DNA from: Lachnospiraceae bacterium
GTDB taxonomy: Bacteria; Bacillota; Clostridia; Lachnospirales; Lachnospiraceae
Assembly (NCBI GenBank): GCA_902363665.1
Contig: CABJAW010000006.1
Span: forward strand, 124,001 to 188,000
DNA length: 64,000 nt
Direction of reading: 5' to 3'
The notes under the pieces are model-generated. The model did not search any database. It was not told where the DNA came from and saw only the letters and a program-made list of their open reading frames with translations. This document shows, in pieces, positions 31,433 to 39,316 of this stretch (position 1 is its first letter; the number at the start of each line of letters is the position of its first letter). The position numbers and the translations under genes are program-made.

Positions 31433-32134
31433 ATGAAGGACAACGAGCTTCTATTCGACCGCAAAAGCCATGTGCTGTATTCTAAACCCTGCAAGAAGGA
31501 GATACGGGCGAAGATCGCCCTGCACTATCCGGAAGCAGAGCGGGAGACAGTATGGGAAAAGGTGCAGCGGCAGTACGCGGTCTTTCTCTCCGACTGGCGC
31601 ACCGACTTGGGCGGCAAAAAGAACTTCCACAACGGCGTAGGCGGCACCTACGACTGCATCGCCATCATGAGCTATTATGTGGTCTGCAAAGCCGTCACAT
31701 CGTTCCGTGAGATCGAGGAGATGGAGGAAAATCTGATTCTTCCGACCTTCCGCAAGCTGCGGTTCGTGGACTGCAACAAGCCGTTCTGGAGGAAGCTGAT
31801 GCACAGAGCGTTTGTGCGGGCGAAAAGCGGCTGCGACAAATGGCACGATTATGAGATGTCGGTTGCGCCTTATGAAACCGACAATCCTATTTATTATGAA
31901 TTTACATCGTGTCCGGCAGCGGAGTTTGCTATCAAGCACGGTCTTACGGATATTATGCCCGCCCTGTGCAATGTGGACTATGCGTCCATGGAGCTGCTCC
32001 ACGCAAGGCTGGTGCGGACGACTACCTGCGTGGACGGCTGCCGGTGCGACTACACCATCTGCGGCGATAAAAACCCGTACTTGAAGGGACATCCCGAATA
32101 CCGGGATGAGGCGGGCTTCAGGAGGAATCGGTAA
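31433..32134 (+). CDS. L-2-amino-thiazoline-4-carboxylic acid hydrolase family protein
   Basis: The product has 233 residues; AAGGAGGGAGG lies 7 bases before this ATG. The C-terminal half carries the family hallmark cysteines and polar residues (FTSCPAAEFAIKHG, CNVDYASMEL, and TTTCVDGCRCDYTIC). The founding enzyme opens the thiazoline ring of ATC in Pseudomonas cysteine synthesis, but most members have no proven substrate. Its presence with methyltransferases and a YbtPQ-like transporter makes a thiazoline-containing metallophore an attractive but unproven substrate. It overlaps the next gene (TAATG). Confidence 0.8.
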   Translation: MKDNELLFDRKSHVLYSKPCKKEIRAKIALHYPEAERETVWEKVQRQYAVFLSDWRTDLGGKKNFHNGVGGTYDCIAIMSYYVVCKAVTSFREIEEMEENLILPTFRKLRFVDCNKPFWRKLMHRAFVRAKSGCDKWHDYEMSVAPYETDNPIYYEFTSCPAAEFAIKHGLTDIMPALCNVDYASMELLHARLVRTTTCVDGCRCDYTICGDKNPYLKGHPEYRDEAGFRRNR

Positions 32135-32628
32135 TGCTTTTACAGGTGATTTTGGAAGGCATCGGGCTGGGCGTTCTGCTCATTTTGGTTTGCGCCATCG
32201 GTATCCGCAAGGGCGCGGTGGGCATGGTGCATCTTTACAGCCAGGAGGTGCAGGAGCGGTGCGTAACGCTGGGACTTACAACACACGCGAAAATCAAGCG
32301 AAATGCTTTGATTTTCAAAGCGGTATGCGTTCCCGGTTATATTGCCTATGTGCTGGTCTGTGTCTATGGGATAAACGGTGCGCGTGGTTTTCTTGCGGGC
32401 TTCTGGCAGCTGCTGGTGATCTTATCCATTATGAATCTGATCGACCGCTTTTTAATCGATGGTTACTGGGTGGGACATACGAGCGCATGGGAAATCCCGG
32501 GAACGGAAGACCTGAAGCCCTATATCACCACCAAGGACAAGGGCAAAAAGTGGCTGTTTGGCACGGTGGGCATGGCAGTCATAGCGGCGGTGCTTGCGGG
32601 AATTATGATGCTTTTTACGGAAAGCTGA
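32134..32628 (+). CDS. four-TM membrane protein of unknown function
   Basis: This 164-residue protein is coupled to the previous gene (TAATG). Hydrophobic segments are at about residues 5-25, 62-82, 88-108 and 142-160. A DRFLIDGYWVGHTSAWEIPG segment between the third and fourth is conserved-looking and could face the substrate. I do not recognise the family. Its place in the operon suggests transport or a membrane-bound step. Confidence 0.65.
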   Translation: MLLQVILEGIGLGVLLILVCAIGIRKGAVGMVHLYSQEVQERCVTLGLTTHAKIKRNALIFKAVCVPGYIAYVLVCVYGINGARGFLAGFWQLLVILSIMNLIDRFLIDGYWVGHTSAWEIPGTEDLKPYITTKDKGKKWLFGTVGMAVIAAVLAGIMMLFTES

Positions 32629-32638
32629 GGTGATATCA

Positions 32639-33412
32639 ATGCTGTTTCAAACTTATGGCAACAGGAATCATCCTGCGGTGCTGTTCTTTCATGCTATGGG
32701 CGTGACGGGAGAAAGCAGCGAACCGGTTGCGAACTACTTACAGGATAGGTATTTCTGTATTCTGCCTACCTCCACCGTGTACTGCGAGGGGCAGAAATAT
32801 GTCAGCAAGCTGGACGAAATACGGCAGGTGGAGGGCTTTCTGCATCGACAGGGCGTGGAGCGGCTGGCGATGGTGGTCGCTTCTTCCATCGGTGCAGACC
32901 TTGCCATGGCGTTTCTGACGCAGACGAAGCTGCCCGTGGAGCACGCTTTCTTTGACGGCGGGCAGTTTGCGCAAATCGGAAAAGGTACGCGCCGCATGAT
33001 AACGCCGTTTCTGTATTTCGCTATCAGGAGCCTGTACTGGTCGAAGGGCGGCACACTGAAAAAGATTCTGTGGTGTGACGACGATTCCATAAAGCCATAT
33101 TTTATCGCCGCAGGGGAAAATCTGACCTATACAAATTTGAGGCGGCATATTCTGGAAAGCCTGGAGGATAAACCCTTTCCGTCCCTTCCCGAAGAACTGC
33201 AAAAGCATATCTATTTCGAGTTTGGCAGCATAGAGGATCATTTCAAATACCGTCAGGCAGTGATGAAAGCCTACCCAAGCGGCAATTACCCCGTATTTGA
33301 GGGATACGATCACATGCAATATCAGATACGCGATCCAAAGGGGTTCGCCGAAATGCTGACCCACATCGCCGAGCGTGACTGTATGCCGGAACTGCCATTT
33401 ATCAGAAAGTGA
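32639..33412 (+). CDS. alpha/beta hydrolase 2
   Basis: This 257-residue protein starts at the ATG after GAGGTGATATCA; an upstream GTG at 32630 overlaps that site. The beta-strand and oxyanion segment AVLFFHAMGVTGES is followed by the nucleophile elbow VVASSIGADLAM, where the usual GxSxG is A-S-S-I-G. A histidine in GYDHMQYQIRDP near the C-terminus is the likely third triad member. The weak elbow suggests an altered substrate. It is the second hydrolase of the cluster. Confidence 0.75.
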   Translation: MLFQTYGNRNHPAVLFFHAMGVTGESSEPVANYLQDRYFCILPTSTVYCEGQKYVSKLDEIRQVEGFLHRQGVERLAMVVASSIGADLAMAFLTQTKLPVEHAFFDGGQFAQIGKGTRRMITPFLYFAIRSLYWSKGGTLKKILWCDDDSIKPYFIAAGENLTYTNLRRHILESLEDKPFPSLPEELQKHIYFEFGSIEDHFKYRQAVMKAYPSGNYPVFEGYDHMQYQIRDPKGFAEMLTHIAERDCMPELPFIRK

Positions 33413-33421
33413 GTGATACCC

Positions 33422-34264
33422 ATGAAATACAAAATCGAGAAAAACACCGTGCAGGAGACGCTGATCATTCCGCTATATGCGCGGAAGGTCTGCTCAGAAC
33501 TATACCCGAATCTCTACCGGGACGAAACAGCGGTTCGCCTGATTGACGAGATCGACTACGATTTTTCTGAGGCGGAGAAAAAATCCCGCAGCCTGATGCA
33601 GCGTTTCGGTTCACTGGAAGTCGCCATGCGGCAGAATGACCTTGCCTTGGAGGTACGGGATTATCTGAAATCTCACCCCAATGCGGCGGTGGTCAACCTC
33701 GGCTGCGGGCTGGACAGCACCGGGAGAAGCTGCGACAACGGCAGCTGCAAAATATACAATCTGGACTTTCCCGATGTCATTACCGTGCGCAACGAGCTGC
33801 TGCCCGCCGGAGAGCGGGAGAAAAATATCCCCTGCAATCTGAACGATACAGCATGGTTTTCTGGAATCGACGCTTCGGGCGGCGCGGTGTTCTTTGCCTC
33901 CGGCGTGTTCTACTACTTTTTGACCGAGCAAGTCAAGACTTTGGTTCAAAAAATGGCGGACGCTTTCCCCGGCGGCGTGCTGGTATTTGACGCAGCGAAC
34001 CGGACGGCGGTAAAGATGATTGCCAAAACATGGCTCAAGAGCGCGAAAATCAAGGATGTGGGCGCGTATTTTGCGGTTTCAGACGCTCCCCAAGAGATCG
34101 GTGCGTGGGATAGCCGTTTGCGGGTCTCGAGCCGCGGCTATATGCTGGGCTACACCGATTTGAAAGACCCATCCGTCAGCGGATTTTTCCGTTTTCTCGC
34201 CAGGGTCGGTGACGGAATGATGAAGATGCAGATTGTAAAGATCAGATTTGGAGGCAAGCAATGA
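33422..34264 (+). CDS. SAM methyltransferase 4, leucine-carboxyl-methyltransferase-like
   Basis: The product has 280 residues. The ATG at 33422 was preferred over an in-frame GTG at 33413 next to the upstream stop. The protein matches the PPM/LCM fold: ETLIIPLYARKVCSELYPNL at the start, motif I VVNLGCGLDSTGR and FFASGVFYYFLTEQVKTLVQ. Polyketide and peptide biosynthetic O-methyltransferases of this type occur in gut Firmicutes. It overlaps the next gene by 4 bases. Confidence 0.82.
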   Translation: MKYKIEKNTVQETLIIPLYARKVCSELYPNLYRDETAVRLIDEIDYDFSEAEKKSRSLMQRFGSLEVAMRQNDLALEVRDYLKSHPNAAVVNLGCGLDSTGRSCDNGSCKIYNLDFPDVITVRNELLPAGEREKNIPCNLNDTAWFSGIDASGGAVFFASGVFYYFLTEQVKTLVQKMADAFPGGVLVFDAANRTAVKMIAKTWLKSAKIKDVGAYFAVSDAPQEIGAWDSRLRVSSRGYMLGYTDLKDPSVSGFFRFLARVGDGMMKMQIVKIRFGGKQ

Positions 34265-34941
34265 AAATTCTGGTATATGGTGCAGGTGTTTTAGGGTGCA
34301 ATCTGGCAAGGAATCTGTTTCACGCCGGAAAGGATGTGACCCTGCTTGCCCGGGGAAACTGGGCAGAGGAAATCAGGAAGAACGGACTGCGGATCAAGGA
34401 TCAATTCTCCCTCCGCACATCGGTCAGCAATATTCCTGTGGTGACGGAACTGGCACCGAATGTCCGGTACGATGTGATATTTGTCGTTCTGCGATATACG
34501 CAGCTGGATTCTGCTCTGGAAACCTTGCGGGCGAATCAGACGAAAAATATTGTTTTTGTGGGTAACAATGTGCAGGCAAGAGCGCTGGCGGCGGCACTGC
34601 CGGAGAAAAATGTCTTGTTTGCCTTTGCGCTCTCTGCCGGGCATCGGGAACCTGACCGGGTCGTTTCTATCGACCTGAAAAAAATCACCATTGGGCAGTT
34701 GCGTGGGGCGGTCTCCAATGCGGAACTGATCGGAGAGATTTTCGGCGGTACCAAATACAAGGTCGTCTATGAGCCGAATATGGAGGACTATCTGCTCTGC
34801 CATGCGGCCTTTGTGATGCCTGCGGCCTTCGCCTGCTATAAGACGGACGGCGATCTGAAAAAGCTTAGGAGAAATACGGTGTACCTTGGACGGGTGATCG
34901 ATGCCAATATTGAAGGCTATACTCAACCTAAAACTTTATGA
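34261..34941 (+). pseudogene. truncated ketopantoate reductase (PanE/ApbA) family protein
   Basis: The product has 226 residues where intact members have about 300. The Rossmann motif GAGVLGCNLARNLFHAGKDV opens the protein and the C-terminal helical domain begins near residue 165, but after ANIEGY the sequence switches to TQPKTL and stops. The missing part would include most of the substrate domain. At this junction a TnpV-like frame begins, so an insertion or deletion has cut the gene. It may still make an inactive protein. Confidence 0.75.
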
Positions 34942-35233
34942 ACAGCCGGAAACTTCTATCGGCAAGTACGGCAGAATGCGAAAATCCTACCTAAAGGAAC
35001 ATCGCCCCATTCTCTACAACCATCTGCTGATGAGCGAGAAGCTGTATCCACACCTGTTAGAGATTGACCGGACAGCGCAGGAGCGCGTGGACACCATGTT
35101 GCCTTACATGATGGAGGCGGCGGGCGTTACCGAGGAACTGAAAGCCCGTGACCCCATGCGCTGGGTGGGGTTGATGAACACGCTGAAAGCGCAGGTGGAG
35201 GAAGTGTTGTTGCAGGAATTAGTTTATATCTGA
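34901..35233 (+). CDS. TnpV-like transposon protein (probably 5' altered)
   Basis: The product has up to 110 residues. From about residue 19 the sequence (TSIGKYGRMRKSYLKEHRPI then LYNHLLMSEKLYPHLLEIDR and QVEEVLLQELVYI) matches TnpV, a small protein encoded by Tn4451/Tn1549-like Clostridia elements. The first 18 residues come from the junction with the reductase gene, so the true start is uncertain. The function of TnpV is unknown. It marks an element boundary or insertion scar. Confidence 0.7.
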   Translation: MPILKAILNLKLYEQPETSIGKYGRMRKSYLKEHRPILYNHLLMSEKLYPHLLEIDRTAQERVDTMLPYMMEAAGVTEELKARDPMRWVGLMNTLKAQVEEVLLQELVYI

Positions 35234-35290
35234 TTTTGGGCATAGATGAAGCCGGGATTTTGCAAGCCAGCAAGCAATCCCGGCTTTATC

Positions 35291-36283
35291 TTATATATTT
35301 TCCAGTTTTTTTGACCGCCGGTATTCCAGCGGCGATAGTCCAAACTGCTTTTTGAACACGGCTGCAAATTTCCCTTGATTAGAATAGCCGACCTGTTCGG
35401 ATATTTCGGCAATCGGACGCTTTGTGTCCGAAAGAAGTCTTGCGGCTTCGTTCATACGGATTTCCCGTAGCCAAGTGGATATATTTTGTCCATATATGCC
35501 TCGAAAATAGTTTTTCAGGCTGGTTTCACTGACCGAAAAGCGTTCTGCAATCTGCCGTACAGGAATGTGCTGGCGAAGATCATCGGAAAGGATTTGCGCT
35601 GCCCTTTTTGCAATTTCAACCTGCGTTTCCGTGTAGAAGCCGCAGGTTTTCGGAGGCCGGATTTCCATGTTGAGAAGCCGGTGGAGAAGTTCAAGCGTAT
35701 AGATTTGCAAATGAAAGATAGAAGGCCTTTCAGAAAGCCGCCAGAGGTTTTGAAATATATTTTCCAGTTCGCTATCTGCTTCGTTGATATATGTCTTATG
35801 ATTGCCGCAATAACTTTCTTCCAAATTGGGGAGGTCAAGCGAAAAAGATTTCAAAAGCTCACCGCAGGACTGAAGAAGAAGTGACAGGTCAAAGTATATT
35901 TTTATCCCCTGATACTGCTTCGTAGGAAAGATATATTCTTTTTGTGCGGTCTGTTCACTGACACAAAAATCATTTTCCTTCAGGTAAATGTAGGAGCCGT
36001 CATCCAGGAGCAATTCACTTCTGCCCGAAATGCAATAGTTAATCAACAAAGGCTTTAGATTTGAATTTTCATCCGACTCCGGCCATACGGGAGCGTTTAC
36101 AAAAATAAAAGCTAAGGTCATCCCCGGAAAGAGTGTATGGAATGTCATGTGTCCCTTGCCATCTGCCCGATCCAAAAGCAATGTGCTGCTATTTGGACTG
36201 TTTTTCAAAGTCACACCAGAAACAGCATCGCTGTTTTCTAAAATGTTGTATATCATGTCACGCAACTGCTTCGCCCCTTTCAT
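35291..36283 (-). CDS. AraC-family transcriptional regulator (YbtA-like)
   Basis: This 330-residue protein has an ATG at 36283, preceded directly by an in-frame GTG. Residues ~225-325 form the AraC HTH pair (IPVRQIAERFSVSETSLKNY and RPIAEISEQVGYSNQGKFAA, ending FGLSPLEYRR). The N-terminal domain would bind an effector. It is divergent from the ECF/ABC transporter operon. AraC proteins of this layout (YbtA, AlcR) sense siderophores and activate their importers, so this is the probable local activator. Confidence 0.88.
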   Translation of the reverse strand: MKGAKQLRDMIYNILENSDAVSGVTLKNSPNSSTLLLDRADGKGHMTFHTLFPGMTLAFIFVNAPVWPESDENSNLKPLLINYCISGRSELLLDDGSYIYLKENDFCVSEQTAQKEYIFPTKQYQGIKIYFDLSLLLQSCGELLKSFSLDLPNLEESYCGNHKTYINEADSELENIFQNLWRLSERPSIFHLQIYTLELLHRLLNMEIRPPKTCGFYTETQVEIAKRAAQILSDDLRQHIPVRQIAERFSVSETSLKNYFRGIYGQNISTWLREIRMNEAARLLSDTKRPIAEISEQVGYSNQGKFAAVFKKQFGLSPLEYRRSKKLENI

Positions 36284-36421
36284 CACGCAAAATCGTTGAT
36301 ATTATTATACCGGCGAGAAAATTCCCAGTCAATGGATATTCTGGCAAAACGAAAAAACTCCTTGCTATACGGGCCTAAAATGCTGATATGTGCATAGAAG
36401 CATAATCGGATCTGTGCTACC

Positions 36422-36447
36422 ATTAGATTTGGTTAGTGATGTCTAAT
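36422..36447 (+). promoter_or_regulatory. operator box before the transporter operon
   Basis: GTTAGTGATGTCTAAT (36432-36447) matches the GTTAG-N6-CTAAY boxes before the methyltransferase cluster. An overlapping inverted repeat ATTAGA / TCTAAT spans 36422-36447. It lies 30 bases before the ATG of the S-component gene, in the right place to repress this operon. Confidence 0.6.
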
Positions 36448-36477
36448 CAGAAAGCAATCATGTTAGGAGGTTTCATA

Positions 36478-37059
36478 ATGAACAACAAATTGCAAGGGAA
36501 GGATCTCATCAACATCGGTATTTTCACGGCGATTTATTTTATCGTCATTTTCGCTGCGGCGTCCATCGGTTTTATCCCGATTTTTATTCCGCTTATCAGC
36601 GTAATTGTGCCGCTTGTGGGCGGTATTCCGATGATGTTGTTCTTCTCCAAAATCAAGAAATTCGGTATGCTTACCATTTGCGGAGTGTTGCTCGGTATCA
36701 TTATGCTGCTGACCGGCATGGGCTGGTGGTGCATTCCTACCGGGCTGATCTTCGGGCTGATTTCTGATTTTATGATGAAAGCCTGTGACTACAAGAACGC
36801 CAAGCGTGAAGTGCTGATCCACGGCGTTTTTTCCATGTGGGTAATCGGGGCGTTTATTCCCATCGTTGTGACGCGTGACGCTTACTACCAGAACCTGCTC
36901 CCCGGTTACGGTCAGGAATATGCCGACACACTCATGGCCTATATGCCCGACTGGATTTTGCCGGTACTGCTTATTGCTGCTTTCGTCAGTGGTCTTGTCG
37001 GTGGCCTGATTGGACGAAAGATTTTCAAAAAGCACTTTGAGCGGGCGGGAATTGTGTAA
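36478..37059 (+). CDS. ECF transporter S component, MptD/Trep_Strep family
   Basis: This 193-residue protein starts at the ATG after TTAGGAGG; upstream in-frame codons precede that site. Five or six hydrophobic helices are visible (for example IGIFTAIYFIVIFAAASIGF and ILPVLLIAAFVSGLVGGLIG). The MNNKLQGKDLINIGIFTAIY start is typical of the Trep_Strep S-component family. It binds the substrate of the ECF transporter and couples to the EcfT and EcfA proteins next. The substrate for this family is not established; metallophore or metal uptake fits the context. Confidence 0.85.
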   Translation: MNNKLQGKDLINIGIFTAIYFIVIFAAASIGFIPIFIPLISVIVPLVGGIPMMLFFSKIKKFGMLTICGVLLGIIMLLTGMGWWCIPTGLIFGLISDFMMKACDYKNAKREVLIHGVFSMWVIGAFIPIVVTRDAYYQNLLPGYGQEYADTLMAYMPDWILPVLLIAAFVSGLVGGLIGRKIFKKHFERAGIV

Positions 37060-37796
37060 TGAGCCGCGAACTTCTTGCAAGTCAAAAAAACAATCGCGGA
37101 ATTTTATTAGACCCCCGGACAAAACTGGCGGTACTGATTACCATAGCTGTCTTTATTTTAGGCGGTTCGTATGAAGGCATCATGCAGTATTACATCATCG
37201 TGTTGGCGGCGATCCCGCTGTTACTTTTGTCAGCGGCCAGAAAATGGAAAGGCGCTGTTCTCTATATCCTGATTTTTGGAGGCAGTCTGTGCCTGGAAAT
37301 GTTCGGTCTGTCCCGACTGGCTGGCGTAGCAAACTACATTGCAGTAGCCATTGTTGGCATTCTGCTGAGGTTCACCCCCAGCGTGGTCATGGGATATTTC
37401 GTGGTAACGACAACCACGGTCAGCGAATTTGTTGCGGCGATGGAACGGCTCCACCTGCCGCAGCAGATCACCATTCCTATGTCTGTGATGTTTCGCTTCT
37501 TTCCCACGGTTGCGGAAGAATGGAGCGCTATTGGGGACGCCATGCGGATGCGTGGTGTCCGCTTTGGTGGTGGAAAAGTCGGTGCGATTTTAGAGTATCG
37601 GATTGTCCCCATGATGATCTGCTCCGTCAAAATCGGAGAGGAACTGTCCCAGGCAGCCCTTACGCGGGGATTGGGAGGCCCGGTAAAACGGACGAATATC
37701 TGTAAGCTGGGTTTTCATGTGCAGGATGTTATTTTTCTGCTGATCTGTCTGGGAGCATTTGCAGCGCAAATCTATGTGCTTGCCGCAAGGGGGTGA
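37059..37796 (+). CDS. ECF transporter transmembrane component EcfT (CbiQ-like)
   Basis: This 245-residue protein is coupled to the S-component gene (TAATG). The start LLDPRTKLAVLITIAVFILG is typical of CbiQ/EcfT. The coupling helices with A-x-R-x-R-G motifs are visible as AMRMRGVRF (near residue 166) and ALTRGLGGP (near 204). It links the S component to the fused ATPase. Confidence 0.9.
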   Translation: MSRELLASQKNNRGILLDPRTKLAVLITIAVFILGGSYEGIMQYYIIVLAAIPLLLLSAARKWKGAVLYILIFGGSLCLEMFGLSRLAGVANYIAVAIVGILLRFTPSVVMGYFVVTTTTVSEFVAAMERLHLPQQITIPMSVMFRFFPTVAEEWSAIGDAMRMRGVRFGGGKVGAILEYRIVPMMICSVKIGEELSQAALTRGLGGPVKRTNICKLGFHVQDVIFLLICLGAFAAQIYVLAARG

Positions 37797-37801
37797 AGAA
37801 A

Positions 37802-39316
37802 ATGATTGAATGTCAAGATGTGTCCTTTTCCTATCCGGCCAGCGCCCTTCATGACAGTGAGAGGCAAACCGGTGGCGCTTTGAAACATATTTCCTGCACC
37901 ATTGAGGACGGTTCTTTTGTCCTGCTCTGCGGGACTTCCGGCTGCGGAAAAACGACCATGACCCGGTTGTTTAACGGACTGATCCCTCATTACCATGAGG
38001 GGACTTATACCGGCTCCGTCTATCTGGATGGAAAGGACACCCGTGACCTGTCACTGTTTGATATTTCTCTGAAAGTCGGCTCTGTATTTCAAAATCCGCG
38101 TTCTCAGTTTTTCAATGTGGACACGACCAGCGAACTGGCTTTCGGCCCGGAAAACCACGGGATGCCGGAAGATATTGTGCGCGACCGTGTAAAGTGTGTA
38201 GCTACACAACTAAAGCTGGAGCCGCTGCTTGATAGAAGTATTTTTTCTTTGTCCGGCGGTGAAAAGCAAAAAATCGCCTGCGGATCAGCAGCGGCGATTG
38301 CCCCGGATGTTTATGTGCTGGATGAGCCATCATCAAACCTTGACGCATACGCTATCGCTGATTTCCGGCAGCTTCTCTTTACTTTGAAATCGCAGGGAAA
38401 GACCATCATCATCTCTGAGCATCGGCTGTATTATCTGTCCGGCCTCTTTGACCGTGTCCTGTACCTGAAAGATGGAGAAATCGAAGGTGATTATACAGCA
38501 GAGGAATTTTGCGGCCTGTCGGCAAAACAGCGCGATGATATGGGATTGCGGCCCCTTGACCTTGCGGGGCTTTCAGAAGTTGAAGGCTCGCCGCAGAGAA
38601 TCAACGAGGCGGTTTGGACGATAAAGAATGTGTCCTTCGCCTATAAGCATGAGCCGGAAACCTTGCATATAACGGAAACCTCTTTCCCATCCGGCAGCGC
38701 CACGGCCATCATCGGACATAATGGTGCGGGAAAATCCACCTTTGCTCGGTGCCTCTGCGGGTTGGAAAAGCACTTCAAGGGAACGGTGCAGGATCAAAGC
38801 AAGAACTATTCCAGAAAAGAACGATTGAAACTCTGCTATATGGTCATGCAGGATGTAAACCACCAGCTCTTTACCGAAAGTGTTCTGGATGAAATTCTGC
38901 TCAGTATGAGAACCGAGGATAAACAGAAGGCAAGAGAAATCTTGCAGGAGATGGACTTGCTTTCCTTTGAGGACTGCCACCCGATGGGGCTGTCCGGCGG
39001 CCAAAAGCAGCGTGTGGCGGTTGCCTCTGCGATTGCTTCGGGGCGGCCTCTGATTTTATTTGATGAACCGACCAGCGGCCTTGACCTGTTTCACATGAGG
39101 CAGGTCGCTAATGTTGTCAATCAGGTGGCAAATGCCGGAAGAACCGCGCTTGTGGTAACGCATGACCCGGAATTTATTCTACGCTGTTGCAATTATGTCC
39201 TTCACTTAGAAAATGGGCAAATTCAGGAAAGTTATTCCATAGAGGACAGCGATGGCCGAAAACGCCTGCTAAAGTTTTTCCTGAGTGATATGAAGAAGGA
39301 GGTGTCCACAGAATGA
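37802..39316 (+). CDS. ECF transporter double ATPase (fused EcfA1-EcfA2)
   Basis: The product has 504 residues. The ATG at 37802 follows AAGGGGG by 9 bases; a GTG at 37793 is closer and less suitable. Two ABC domains are fused: Walker A CGTSGCGKTT with signature LSGGEKQK in the first, and GHNGAGKST with LSGGQKQR in the second. Walker B sequences are VYVLDEPSS and LILFDEPTS. Fusion of the two halves is common in this family and replaces separate EcfA proteins. It energises uptake through EcfT and the S component. Confidence 0.92.
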   Translation: MIECQDVSFSYPASALHDSERQTGGALKHISCTIEDGSFVLLCGTSGCGKTTMTRLFNGLIPHYHEGTYTGSVYLDGKDTRDLSLFDISLKVGSVFQNPRSQFFNVDTTSELAFGPENHGMPEDIVRDRVKCVATQLKLEPLLDRSIFSLSGGEKQKIACGSAAAIAPDVYVLDEPSSNLDAYAIADFRQLLFTLKSQGKTIIISEHRLYYLSGLFDRVLYLKDGEIEGDYTAEEFCGLSAKQRDDMGLRPLDLAGLSEVEGSPQRINEAVWTIKNVSFAYKHEPETLHITETSFPSGSATAIIGHNGAGKSTFARCLCGLEKHFKGTVQDQSKNYSRKERLKLCYMVMQDVNHQLFTESVLDEILLSMRTEDKQKAREILQEMDLLSFEDCHPMGLSGGQKQRVAVASAIASGRPLILFDEPTSGLDLFHMRQVANVVNQVANAGRTALVVTHDPEFILRCCNYVLHLENGQIQESYSIEDSDGRKRLLKFFLSDMKKEVSTE

